Shown here: piece after piece, positions 54,172 to 62,733 of the stretch
Position numbering within the stretch: position 1 is the stretch's first letter
Layout: each line of letters begins with the position of its first letter
DNA from: Colwellia piezophila ATCC BAA-637
Lineage (GTDB): Bacteria; Pseudomonadota; Gammaproteobacteria; Enterobacterales; Alteromonadaceae
Direction: 5' to 3'
Assembly: GCF_000378625.1 (NCBI RefSeq)
Contig: NZ_KB905168.1
Span: 124,001-188,000, forward strand
Length of the DNA stretch: 64,000 bases
Notes under the pieces: model-generated
The model's database searches: none
What the model was told of the DNA's origin: nothing
Seen by the model: the letters and a program-made list of their open reading frames with translations, nothing else
Made by a program: the position numbers and the translations under genes

Positions 54172-55347
54172 TTAGCTCTCTTTCTGGCTATGATATTTAA
54201 GAGTATTTATTACTCTATCAAGTTGCTGAAAACTCAAGTTTTGCAAAGGTAATTCAAGCAAGCCTGAAGTAACAGAGCCATCAAAAGCCTTGGAGCCTGA
54301 GCCATAAACAAATTTAGTGATAATTCCACCTTGCTGTAATTGCGCAGCAAGTTTCTCTGGTACCATTTTTTTGGATTGAATAATCAGGCGAGTTAAATAA
54401 AGGTCATCTGTATCGCACTGTACCAATGAATAATCTTTCACATGTTTCATCTTTTTTTGGTAGTGCTTAATTAACCGCTTACTCAGCGCTATTCTGGTAG
54501 GCAAGCTTTCAAACTGCGCTAACGCGATATCGGCATCAAGGTTAGATATGCGTGTTACCGGAAAATAAAAGTTACCTATCGCTTTACCCGTAAACTTTAC
54601 CCTGAGTCTTTGCCAATAATAATCTAACGCTTTAGCGAAGCCTTGCCATTTATAAGCCAATAAAAAATGCCCCAAAGCGGCAACTCTGCCAGCACTTTCC
54701 GGCAAATTTTTCTCCATTACAGAAAGTGCTGGCATTAACCTTTTATTATTAATAAAAAGCACACCACCTGATGCTCTAACCCCTGTGACAATGGTTTTGG
54801 CTTGAGCAAAACTTAATATACCAACATCTCCAAACGAGCCTAAAGCTTTGCCGTTAAGCTTAATACCAGCCACTTGTGCCGCATCATCAATAAGATACAC
54901 GCCTTTAGCTTTGACAATAGCTTCTGCTTGAATAATATCGGCAGGTTTGGCGTACATGTGAGGTAAAATAACCGCTAAAGTATTATAATTGCAAAAATGG
55001 TCGAGCAATGCCACATCAAGATTTAAATCTGCTTTTACTGGCACATAAACAGGAATCAAACCGCAGTCTTTGATTGTGCTTGGCACACTATCGCAAATGA
55101 ACTCAGGGATGAGTACTTCTCTTTTTTCTGGTTTATAGCGTTGAAATACCTGTAAAGATAAAACTAAACCCGCACGAGCCGAGTTTAATAAAATTACTTG
55201 CGAGTCAGGATATTCCTGTTCTAAACTTAGTTGCAACTTGGGTATTGCTTTACCTTGGCAGACCCTTGCACAGAGTATATTTTTCATTATCGAAAGCCAT
55301 TCTTTATTGCCCCAGTACGCAACCTCAGGTTTGATGATTTTTCTCAT
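54172..55347 (-). CDS. DegT/DnrJ/EryC1-type PLP enzyme
   Basis: 391 residues of fold type I. NSARAGLVLSLQVF near residue 55, YLIDDAAQVAG (the Asp that contacts the PLP ring) and SFAQAKTIVTG with Lys184 as the probable Schiff-base Lys fit the DegT family. Members aminate keto sugars to make amino sugars; some are dehydratases. The segment after the Lys is unusual (TGVRASGG, where most members read TGEGG-like), and no partner 4,6-dehydratase is visible here. The start overlaps the ATP-grasp stop by four bases (ATGA), so the two are coupled. Its substrate is probably tied to the ATP-grasp product. Confidence 0.78.
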   Translation of the reverse strand: MRKIIKPEVAYWGNKEWLSIMKNILCARVCQGKAIPKLQLSLEQEYPDSQVILLNSARAGLVLSLQVFQRYKPEKREVLIPEFICDSVPSTIKDCGLIPVYVPVKADLNLDVALLDHFCNYNTLAVILPHMYAKPADIIQAEAIVKAKGVYLIDDAAQVAGIKLNGKALGSFGDVGILSFAQAKTIVTGVRASGGVLFINNKRLMPALSVMEKNLPESAGRVAALGHFLLAYKWQGFAKALDYYWQRLRVKFTGKAIGNFYFPVTRISNLDADIALAQFESLPTRIALSKRLIKHYQKKMKHVKDYSLVQCDTDDLYLTRLIIQSKKMVPEKLAAQLQQGGIITKFVYGSGSKAFDGSVTSGLLELPLQNLSFQQLDRVINTLKYHSQKES

Positions 55348-56486
55348 GTCGCTAGCATTAACTTATTTTTAATACGCAGAAACAAGTTATGAAGATAAGG
55401 CATAGGATCTTGCCAACGCTTAATAGCAGTATAAGACTTAGCTGATGATGGCTCACTTGGATCGCCCCCATGAGCTAAAGCATTGCCATCAGCTATTTCA
55501 TCTCGCCAGATAGTAGAACGCAGCTGTAAGGGAAACTCCGGTACTGTTTCTTGTCGGCAATGCCGGTAAACTTGCAATAACAAATTATGACCCGATAAGG
55601 TCGCTATTTCATGTTGATAGTCGGTGCGCGCTACGGTGGGTTCTATCATGTAAAAACCTTGCCTTTGACTATCAAATTTATACTCCATACCCAGTAAACC
55701 TTGGTAATTAATATGTTGAGCAAAGGTGGTAGTTATTTCACTTAATTCTTGATGCGCTTCAGGAGCGTTGGTACAACTTGCCGTACCACCAATGTTAATG
55801 GGCCAGGAACGTAACTTTCGGCCAGTAAAACTGGTCACTAACTGGCTATTTTCATCATAATAGGCCAAACAAAAATAAATATCACTGTCTTTACCGTGCA
55901 ACCACTCTTGCGCTAGCATATCAGGCATTATTGGCTGAATTTTCTGATATAAGGCGCTGACTTCAGCGATATCGGCAACTTTATAAGCCTTTTTGAATTG
56001 TTTGGAATAAGCACGATCTTGATAAAGAGGTTTAAATACACAAGGAAAATTTAAAGCTTGGGCTTGTTCAATATCACTTAACTGCTTAATAACTACCGCT
56101 TGAGGAATGGGAGAATGATAATATTCGGCTAACTGCTGAAAAGCACTTTTAGATTGTAAATCAATTATTTGTTGGTGCGAAACCATGGAGAACAGATAAT
56201 AAGGTTGTAGGCGATCACGGTGTAAACTGACTTGTTCTACTGTTTTTTCTTCACTCAAAAATAGCACAGGTGGTTGAGTAAATGTTTTGCCTAACTGTTC
56301 TAGCTCAACAATAATGGCAGGAGATATAGTGTCCGCTACTAAACGTTTCTTGCCGAAACGTGAATGAAATACTGGCAATTTATTATTATCTGCCAATACT
56401 AAGCAACATGCATAAGGTGCTAATGAGCGTAAAATCCCCAAAGCATTAGCCGAGCCCCCAACAATAACAACTTCAGTATTTTTCAC
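55344..56486 (-). CDS. ATP-grasp ligase 1 of the polysaccharide locus
   Basis: 380 residues from a GTG with GGAG nine bases upstream, next to the flippase stop (TAGGTG). The N-terminal Rossmann-like part (VVIVGGSANALGILRSL) is followed by the ATP-grasp core: FPCVFKPLYQDRAY (ATP-binding Lys), MLAQEWLHGKDSDIYFCLAYYD, and YQGLLGMEYKFDSQRQGFYMIEPTVARTDYQ containing the magnesium-binding Glu. Such enzymes join a carboxylate to an amine through an acyl-phosphate. In a capsule locus this suggests linking an amino acid to a uronic acid or building a small peptide-like unit. Substrates are inferred only from context. Confidence 0.8.
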   Translation of the reverse strand: MKNTEVVIVGGSANALGILRSLAPYACCLVLADNNKLPVFHSRFGKKRLVADTISPAIIVELEQLGKTFTQPPVLFLSEEKTVEQVSLHRDRLQPYYLFSMVSHQQIIDLQSKSAFQQLAEYYHSPIPQAVVIKQLSDIEQAQALNFPCVFKPLYQDRAYSKQFKKAYKVADIAEVSALYQKIQPIMPDMLAQEWLHGKDSDIYFCLAYYDENSQLVTSFTGRKLRSWPINIGGTASCTNAPEAHQELSEITTTFAQHINYQGLLGMEYKFDSQRQGFYMIEPTVARTDYQHEIATLSGHNLLLQVYRHCRQETVPEFPLQLRSTIWRDEIADGNALAHGGDPSEPSSAKSYTAIKRWQDPMPYLHNLFLRIKNKLMLAT

Positions 56487-57989
56487 CTACTCAGCTCCTA
56501 CGCGATTAAACGGCCAACGGTTAAGTTTACCCGCTGAAACACCCAAATCACTTAAAACCGTGTTCAATAAAACAATGCCGTCTTTTTGAATATATACAAT
56601 CCAAATAGTATAAGTTAACACACCTAATACGACCTTGATAACTAAGCTAATCAATATACTGACTGAGAATATTGGTAGTAAGAAATACTCTAAGCTAAGT
56701 AAGACAACGGCCATGGAAAAACTACCTAAAAGTGGCGTTATCAGTTGGCTCAAATACTCTTTAATGGGTAACTGGTAATGTTTTTTAGCTAATGAAAGTA
56801 ATATGCTTAGCAAAAAAGGAGATACAAGAACTATACCCATAGCTGCACCGTTAATACCATTTAAATAAACACCAGCAAGTAGACTCAACGGAATTACAAC
56901 AGCACACAAAGTGGTATATTTTGCAGTAACATTAGCTTTACCGATAGAGATAAAAGCTTGGGTAAGCAAAGGATCTATGGATTTAAAAAAGCCTCTCACA
57001 CAAAGCAGCTTTAAAGGAATAACCGCGGCTAGCCATTGTTCTCCTAATAAAATAGGCACCAGCTCATCAGCAGTCAATACCATGCCCATTAATACCGGAA
57101 AACTGATTAATGAAATACCAGCACTCAACTTTAATAACGCATTATTTAAGGATTTAATATCATCTTGTAATTTAGAGAATAACGGTGAGGCAACTTGGAT
57201 AATGAGGCTAGTAATGTGTGATATTGGTAAAGACGCAATTGTACCCGCCATACTATATATGCCTGTTTGTGCACCGCCGGCTATACGTCCTAAAATCAAT
57301 GTTGATGCGTTGGTATATAAGTACCAGGTTAAACGAGAATAAGTGACTGTCAGGCCAAATTTCATCAAAGATAACGCTTCTTTAATACTACCATTTAGGG
57401 TCGGGTGCCATCGCGATAACCAGAGTATAGTCAATGTTTTGAATAATTCGCCGATTAAGAAACCGTACACCAAAGACCAGGTTTTATAACCTGACAGAGC
57501 AAAAGCAAGTGTCACAACGCAAACTAAAAGAATAGCGAAAAATTCAATACCCGCTATCACTTTAAATTTCATTTCCTTAACAAGTAAAGCATCTGGCACT
57601 GTTTTAATAGCGCCTAACATAAATGCTAAGGCAATAACTTGCAAAATAGGGGTAACTTGATCATTATCATAAAAAATAGCGACCGCTGGCGCTGCCAGAT
57701 AAGTTAAGCCATATAACACCATACTCATAAATATTGCGATATAAAAAACACCAGATAACTGCGCCGTTGTAGTCTCTTTTCGTTGAATAATGGCGCTACC
57801 TAAACCAACCTCGTTAAAAAAGCCAACAAAACCTGATACCACCATGGCCATAGCCATTAAGCCATAATCTTCAGGTGATAATATGCGGGCAAGAATTAAG
57901 GTATTAGTAAAAGAAATTAGCCTAGCCAAACTTTTACCTGCACCTAAGATTGCTATTCCTTGTACTGTTTTACTCCGGAGACTTTCCAT
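56487..57989 (-). CDS. Wzx-type polysaccharide flippase (MOP/PST superfamily)
   Basis: 500 residues with about 14 hydrophobic helices. The N-terminus TVQGIAILGAGKSLARLISFTNTLILARILSPEDYGLMAMA is a hallmark of the WzxC-like branch, as are FVGFFNEVGLGSAIIQRKE and LLVKEMKFKVIAGIEFFAILL. It should move undecaprenyl-linked repeat units across the inner membrane for polymerisation. No Wzy polymerase is obvious in the window; it may lie to the right. It precedes the ATP-grasp and DegT genes with no gap. Confidence 0.93.
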   Translation of the reverse strand: MESLRSKTVQGIAILGAGKSLARLISFTNTLILARILSPEDYGLMAMAMVVSGFVGFFNEVGLGSAIIQRKETTTAQLSGVFYIAIFMSMVLYGLTYLAAPAVAIFYDNDQVTPILQVIALAFMLGAIKTVPDALLVKEMKFKVIAGIEFFAILLVCVVTLAFALSGYKTWSLVYGFLIGELFKTLTILWLSRWHPTLNGSIKEALSLMKFGLTVTYSRLTWYLYTNASTLILGRIAGGAQTGIYSMAGTIASLPISHITSLIIQVASPLFSKLQDDIKSLNNALLKLSAGISLISFPVLMGMVLTADELVPILLGEQWLAAVIPLKLLCVRGFFKSIDPLLTQAFISIGKANVTAKYTTLCAVVIPLSLLAGVYLNGINGAAMGIVLVSPFLLSILLSLAKKHYQLPIKEYLSQLITPLLGSFSMAVVLLSLEYFLLPIFSVSILISLVIKVVLGVLTYTIWIVYIQKDGIVLLNTVLSDLGVSAGKLNRWPFNRVGAE

Positions 57990-58012
57990 GTTTTTATTTA
58001 CCGCTCTGTTTG

Positions 58013-59194
58013 TTATTCATTGTCTCGTTTATGGCCTTCCATCGTGACTCGATATTTTTTCCATTCTGTCTTTCTAAACTTATGTACTAATTTTTTTAGT
58101 CCATTACCGAATAGCGCTTTTACAAAACCTTCAAAGTGATATTTTAATAAATATTTGCGTATCATTACGCTAAAAACTTTGCTGAGTTCAGGTAGGTTCT
58201 TTTCACGGGCATGACAGCTGAGGTCTTGTATAAAAGGCAGTACTGCTTGACTGGTCAAGGTTAATGATTTTAGTTCGTTAATATCACTTAAATGTTGCAG
58301 GCTTTTACTGGTTAACTGGTATATATGCAAGGCCGCTCTTGTTCTTAAGCATTTAGAGCACGTATCACAATTATGCGCAATATTGTTCCAGCAGACTTGA
58401 ATATTATCTAATACAAACTGATTACTACTAATAAATACAATTTTATCTGATCGTGATACTTCAGCTCCATCATGAACTAACCTTCTATTTTCGATACTCC
58501 ACAGTGGATCAGTACATGGGTGGGATCCCCAAGGAAACATATCTGTATAAGTAAATGATGAGGGTATATATACTTTTTCAAAACCTAAACTTATTCCTAT
58601 ACCCGCTAGTGTTAAACCATGTTGAAATAGGAAGCTTATTTTACGGCTATTACTAAACTGACGTAAGTTATTATTAATGATGATTGAGTCAATATTAAAT
58701 TCATTAGCGAACGTTTGTTTCTTTTCAACTAAATTAGACCACTGATCCTGTTTAGATATGGTATCAAAGCCAGCTAACGTAATTAAATGAGTAATTTCTT
58801 CTTGGTGTTTACAAAAAGTATAAGAGCTATCGACTCCACCAGAGTAAAAACTACCAACACCTTGGCTAAGGTTAATTGGCGCTTGAATATTACTAACCTG
58901 TACTTCCACCTTGCTTAGGTCGCTATTCCAACAGATATAAATATCTTGTAGCTCATCAAGCGATTGTAATAAAGTAGGTGATACCGGAATATTATCATCA
59001 AGTTTTATCGGTAAATTACTAATCATTGCCTCAAGTAAACTGGCGGCAATAAATAATTCACCTCTCGCTTCGACTTCAATGTGATTAGGAAAGTCAAACC
59101 ATAATAGCTCGCCGTCGACTTCAGCTGAGATCCGTTGCTGACCTTCAACACTCGCTTTCATTAAATTACTAATTAATACGCTTGTTCTTTTCAT
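58013..59194 (-). CDS. PP-loop ATPase with QueC-like zinc-site cysteines, polysaccharide locus
   Basis: 393 residues. A novel N-terminal region of about 110 residues precedes the PP-loop SGGVDSS (Ser118-Ser124), the ATP-pyrophosphatase motif of QueC, asparagine synthetase and related enzymes. Four Cys follow at 268, 276, 279 and 282 (C-x7-C-x2-C-x2-C), nearly the zinc-site spacing of QueC. The rest does not look like QueC, and no queuosine genes are nearby. PP-loop enzymes activate a carboxylate or carbonyl by adenylation for amidation, nitrile or thio transfer. Here it may amidate a uronic acid. AAGGT precedes the ATG. A basic C-terminal tail (about 340-393) is of unknown use. Confidence 0.75.
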   Translation of the reverse strand: MKRTSVLISNLMKASVEGQQRISAEVDGELLWFDFPNHIEVEARGELFIAASLLEAMISNLPIKLDDNIPVSPTLLQSLDELQDIYICWNSDLSKVEVQVSNIQAPINLSQGVGSFYSGGVDSSYTFCKHQEEITHLITLAGFDTISKQDQWSNLVEKKQTFANEFNIDSIIINNNLRQFSNSRKISFLFQHGLTLAGIGISLGFEKVYIPSSFTYTDMFPWGSHPCTDPLWSIENRRLVHDGAEVSRSDKIVFISSNQFVLDNIQVCWNNIAHNCDTCSKCLRTRAALHIYQLTSKSLQHLSDINELKSLTLTSQAVLPFIQDLSCHAREKNLPELSKVFSVMIRKYLLKYHFEGFVKALFGNGLKKLVHKFRKTEWKKYRVTMEGHKRDNE

Positions 59195-59255
59195 ATTATT
59201 TATACCTTAAATTTTCTCACGTTTTGACATAAGTCAAATTTCATCTTATAAAAAT

Positions 59256-60455
59256 TTATTTACAGATTATCTTATTAAAAATATTAACCAACTCTTGTGT
59301 TTTTTCTTTTCGGCTGTATTGCTCAATATCAGCACTACAATCGATATTATTCTCAAGCATAAATTTTAAACCTGTTGCAATCTCATTAACGCCCCAAACG
59401 CTGGTGCCAAATAAAAGGTCCACGACTAAGTCAGCAGTCGCAGAGTTTCTAGGGGTTATTGCTAAAATAGGTCGTTTGGCACTGATGTAGTCATAAATTT
59501 TCCCCGGTATTTGTCGATGAAAAATGTCATCTTGAATCAATACTGTAGCGGAGGATTGTTGCATCTCGGCAACAGCACCATCAAATGAAGTAGAAGGTAA
59601 AAACTCAACTAACTCGGATATAGCTAACTCAGCAAGTAACGTTTGAAAAGCATCTTTTTTTCCTGGCCTAAAAGTTAAAATGAAATTATCTGGTGATATT
59701 ACACCTTGTTTTTTCAATAGGGCTAATGCCAAGAATAATTGCTTAGGATCACGACCATTCGCATATAAAGAACCACTATATAATAATTGAAATTTTTCTC
59801 GTTTCAGTGGTGTCGACTGAGATAATTCCTCACTTAAATAATAACCATTTTCGATGGTAATAAATTTATTAGGATCTTGATTAGGATAAAGCTCACGATA
59901 TAACGCTGCGGCTCTATTTGAGGTAAATACAACTTTATCCGCATGCTTGATGATACTTCTTTCCATCCATTTTTTAAGCCAAGCATAACGCTGTGCTGAC
60001 TGGTCATAACGACACTGTAATGGATCTCTAAAGTCTGCAACCCAAGGTATATTATATTTTTTTTGTAGCTTTCTTGCTATCCAATGTGCGGTTAACACTG
60101 GATATGTAGACCAAAGAACATCTGGCTTTTCTTTGTCGATCACCTTGCTAGCTTGCTTAACGGCATCAAAATACCATGGCCAGTATCGGTCAGGTAATGT
60201 CATCCACTGAAAATAACGACCTTTAATTGCATATTTTTTTGCCGCATCAGCGCACTTAGCTTTAACAACATATTTTGCAACTTCAGGTAAAATGGTTAAC
60301 GTATCATCACGGCGTTCATAAATATTGTCAGTGGCGCTGATGATATGTGGTTGCCAAGAGAAACGAGGTAAATACTCCGAAAACCTTAACGTTCTTTGCA
60401 CCCCAGCACTGCGGCACGGAGGTAGCTCTAACGCCACCATTAAAACATTTTTCAT
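59256..60455 (-). CDS. Family 4 glycosyltransferase
   Basis: 399 residues of GT-B fold. The acceptor domain begins MVALELPPCRSAGVQRT and includes PDVLWSTYPVLTAHWIARKL and VADFRDP. The donor domain includes FQLLYSGSLYANGRDPKQLFLAL and HRQIPGKIYDYISAKRPILAI, which holds the E-x7-E-like site in altered form (PGKIYDYIS in place of PxKxxEAL). It should add one sugar of the capsule unit in the cytoplasm. It lies 62 bases upstream of the PP-loop gene. Confidence 0.88.
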   Translation of the reverse strand: MKNVLMVALELPPCRSAGVQRTLRFSEYLPRFSWQPHIISATDNIYERRDDTLTILPEVAKYVVKAKCADAAKKYAIKGRYFQWMTLPDRYWPWYFDAVKQASKVIDKEKPDVLWSTYPVLTAHWIARKLQKKYNIPWVADFRDPLQCRYDQSAQRYAWLKKWMERSIIKHADKVVFTSNRAAALYRELYPNQDPNKFITIENGYYLSEELSQSTPLKREKFQLLYSGSLYANGRDPKQLFLALALLKKQGVISPDNFILTFRPGKKDAFQTLLAELAISELVEFLPSTSFDGAVAEMQQSSATVLIQDDIFHRQIPGKIYDYISAKRPILAITPRNSATADLVVDLLFGTSVWGVNEIATGLKFMLENNIDCSADIEQYSRKEKTQELVNIFNKIICK

Positions 60456-60631
60456 TATGACTCTTTAGTATTTAGTATTTAGTAAAATTTCTACTAAAAT
60501 TAAGCAGTAGTTACCTGTAGTAAACGACAATGCTCGTTAAAATATTTCTATAAACCTTAATTAATGTAGTCTTCAGAGTTTTAATTATACTGTTAAGGGT
60601 TATATTATTTTCTAAGTGAAACAGCACACCC

Positions 60632-61693
60632 CTAGCTTTTTCCAACATTAAATAAGTATCTAGAAGGTAATTTATTAATAGCCATAAAAACATAATCTGG
60701 CTTAGGATTAAGCTCTATAATAATAGGTCCATCAACACCAACAGCCACGTCAAAGCCGGCAAATGTGATATATGGAAAGGCATCTAAGGCTTTACATGCT
60801 AATGTTTTTACTTCTTTAAAATATGGTAATGAGGCACCTTCTAGCAATGCATTAGATGTTGGGTGATGTTTAAAGTAGGCTTGAGATGGCTCCATAAATA
60901 CGCCGGCATCCATTAGCCCTGTATCAATATTAACATTAGCCATAATCCCCCCAGCAGTAGCATTATCTATAATCGCCCCTCCTTGACCCATTCTAAGCGT
61001 CATACCCAAACATTTGGTTATTCCGTCTGTTCCCCTGAAAACAAGTACTCGCACTGTATTCACACTCTCTTGGTGAAATTTAGCAAATGAAGGATGCTGC
61101 TCTATATAGGCTTCAACAACAACACCTTCTGAGCAAGAATTAATATGGTAGAATTCTTCAGTACGCAATTTCTCTTCAGTATCTATTCTGGTCAAGTATA
61201 CCTCATCATTTTCCCTAGTAACTTTACAGGCTCTAAAACCAGCGCCGCCAAAACCTTCAACTGGTTTAAAACAAATGATTTTATTAACATGGTCTTTTAA
61301 TAGTAATGCTAACTCTTGAGGGGTTTTTAATGACTTACCTGAAACATCCAGACCATGCAGAGAATTTAAATGCCCAAGTAAAGGGGATGTGGGTATGCCA
61401 TAAGTACTTAGTACTGCTTTTTCAATAGCTTTATGCTGAGAAAGCTTTTGATAAGATGGATTGTTTACTTTAAGGATAGCGTTATGGTATTCATGTGCAT
61501 TAGCAAAACTAAATACAAATGTCCATGAGCTGTTAAGTTTGCCCATTTCGGCCAAATGGTAATATCCAGGACCGATACGACGTACAATTAAAAGAATACA
61601 TATTTCAAATAATTGCCTATAAAAACTTTTGAACTCTGGCAATCCAGAACGGTTTTTAACTAGCGCTAGCGCCTTACATAATTTTATTAACAT
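60632..61693 (-). CDS. Sugar-transfer-associated ATP-grasp protein
   Basis: 353 residues with GGAAT before the ATG. The family pattern of PF14397 is clear: KPVEGFGGAGFRACKV (ATP-binding loop), SVNTVRVLVFRGTDGITKC, LRMGQGGAIIDNATAGGIMANVNIDTGLMD, and the C-terminal FAGFDVAVGVDGPIIIELNPKPDY with the metal-binding Glu-x-Asn. These proteins occur in exopolysaccharide loci and are thought to ligate an amino acid or other amine to a sugar carboxylate. This is the second of three ATP-grasp genes within 9 kb. Confidence 0.85.
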   Translation of the reverse strand: MLIKLCKALALVKNRSGLPEFKSFYRQLFEICILLIVRRIGPGYYHLAEMGKLNSSWTFVFSFANAHEYHNAILKVNNPSYQKLSQHKAIEKAVLSTYGIPTSPLLGHLNSLHGLDVSGKSLKTPQELALLLKDHVNKIICFKPVEGFGGAGFRACKVTRENDEVYLTRIDTEEKLRTEEFYHINSCSEGVVVEAYIEQHPSFAKFHQESVNTVRVLVFRGTDGITKCLGMTLRMGQGGAIIDNATAGGIMANVNIDTGLMDAGVFMEPSQAYFKHHPTSNALLEGASLPYFKEVKTLACKALDAFPYITFAGFDVAVGVDGPIIIELNPKPDYVFMAINKLPSRYLFNVGKS

Positions 61694-61719
61694 TTTTATT
61701 CCATACTTATAGCTTTAAA

Positions 61720-62733
61720 TTATTTAAAGCTAGCTAATTTTCTAATAGCTGAACTCAAACCACAAAGCTCTGCTTCAAATTCTATTTGATGTACATCTGC
61801 GCCATCTAAAAAACGCGGTATTTGTAATCTATCCGTATCAGAGGTTAGCATCCCAGAAGAAACGGTTGTTGCAGTAACAACACCACACTCTTTTAGCCAC
61901 GGCAGTTGTGGTAAGTAATACTCGCCACTCGGATAACAGAAATGCTGCAAGGTGTTAATAAGCTCAAGCTGTTGTAAATAATCAATATTTTGACTAACCT
62001 CTAGTTTAAACTCTTGCTCGTTTTGTGGAGAACAGTGCCGATGTGTATGTAGTTGAATATCGACATTACTCTGTTGCAGAGCAGTTAACTCCTCAGTATT
62101 CAGCGAGCGAAACATTAACTGGCCATTAGAATGTAAATTCACTTGAAGTTGCTTAGCTATATCTAAGAGCACTCGTTGTCTAACTGAAAAGCTAGCTACT
62201 CCGTCTATAAGTTGGCAAAGCTCTGTAACTATGCTGACTGTATTTTCTGCGCTAATAACATACTCTTTAGTGATTGAGAGTATTGGCTCGTCAATCACTA
62301 ATGTTTTACCTGCCGACTTCCAAAGAATATAAGCTAGAGCCACATTAATCACTGCACCTTGCTTTTGCACGTAATAGCTCGTTACATACAACATTAGTGG
62401 AAAATTATGTTCCGCTAAAGTATCGCCAACAAGCTCTTTAGTGCCAGCCCAGCCATCATCCATTGTTAGTACCACAAGATTGCCATTATGCTGGTTGTTA
62501 ACAGCTTCAGATAAGCTAACAATCTTATATGGACTATCCTGCAACCATGCTAGCCTTTTTTTAAAAGATTCTGGGCGCATAAATAGTTTCGGACGAAATA
62601 GATACTCATCGTCATAAGCAAAACCGTGATAACACAAGACACAGGTATTACCTTTGTTCAACTTTCGAGCTAGCCAAAAACCACCTAAATACTTGATGAT
62701 AAAAAGAGCTATTATTTTAATCGCTTTAAGCAC
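61720..62733 (-). CDS. Polysaccharide deacetylase (CE4/NodB-like)
   Basis: 337 residues from a GTG at 62733, with AAGGAG about eleven bases upstream. It overlaps the previous gene by 22 bases. LCYHGF opens the catalytic domain. TMDDGW supplies the conserved Asp pair (usual form TFDDG), and VDIQLHTHRH the two zinc His. Later, FCYPSGEYYLPQLPWLKECG completes the fold. An N-terminal hydrophobic stretch (about 3-20) could anchor it. CE4 enzymes remove N- or O-acetyl groups, which here would free an amine or hydroxyl on a hexosamine. Confidence 0.85.
   Translation of the reverse strand: MLKAIKIIALFIIKYLGGFWLARKLNKGNTCVLCYHGFAYDDEYLFRPKLFMRPESFKKRLAWLQDSPYKIVSLSEAVNNQHNGNLVVLTMDDGWAGTKELVGDTLAEHNFPLMLYVTSYYVQKQGAVINVALAYILWKSAGKTLVIDEPILSITKEYVISAENTVSIVTELCQLIDGVASFSVRQRVLLDIAKQLQVNLHSNGQLMFRSLNTEELTALQQSNVDIQLHTHRHCSPQNEQEFKLEVSQNIDYLQQLELINTLQHFCYPSGEYYLPQLPWLKECGVVTATTVSSGMLTSDTDRLQIPRFLDGADVHQIEFEAELCGLSSAIRKLASFK

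Noticed and set aside
58013-59194. True QueC (queuosine synthesis)
   Set aside because: The PP-loop and Cys spacing are similar, but length, N-terminal domain and context do not fit, and no queD/queE genes are near.
60511-60693. 60-codon minus-strand frame beside the ATP-grasp gene
   Set aside because: It overlaps the 3' end of the real gene in another frame and has no family features.
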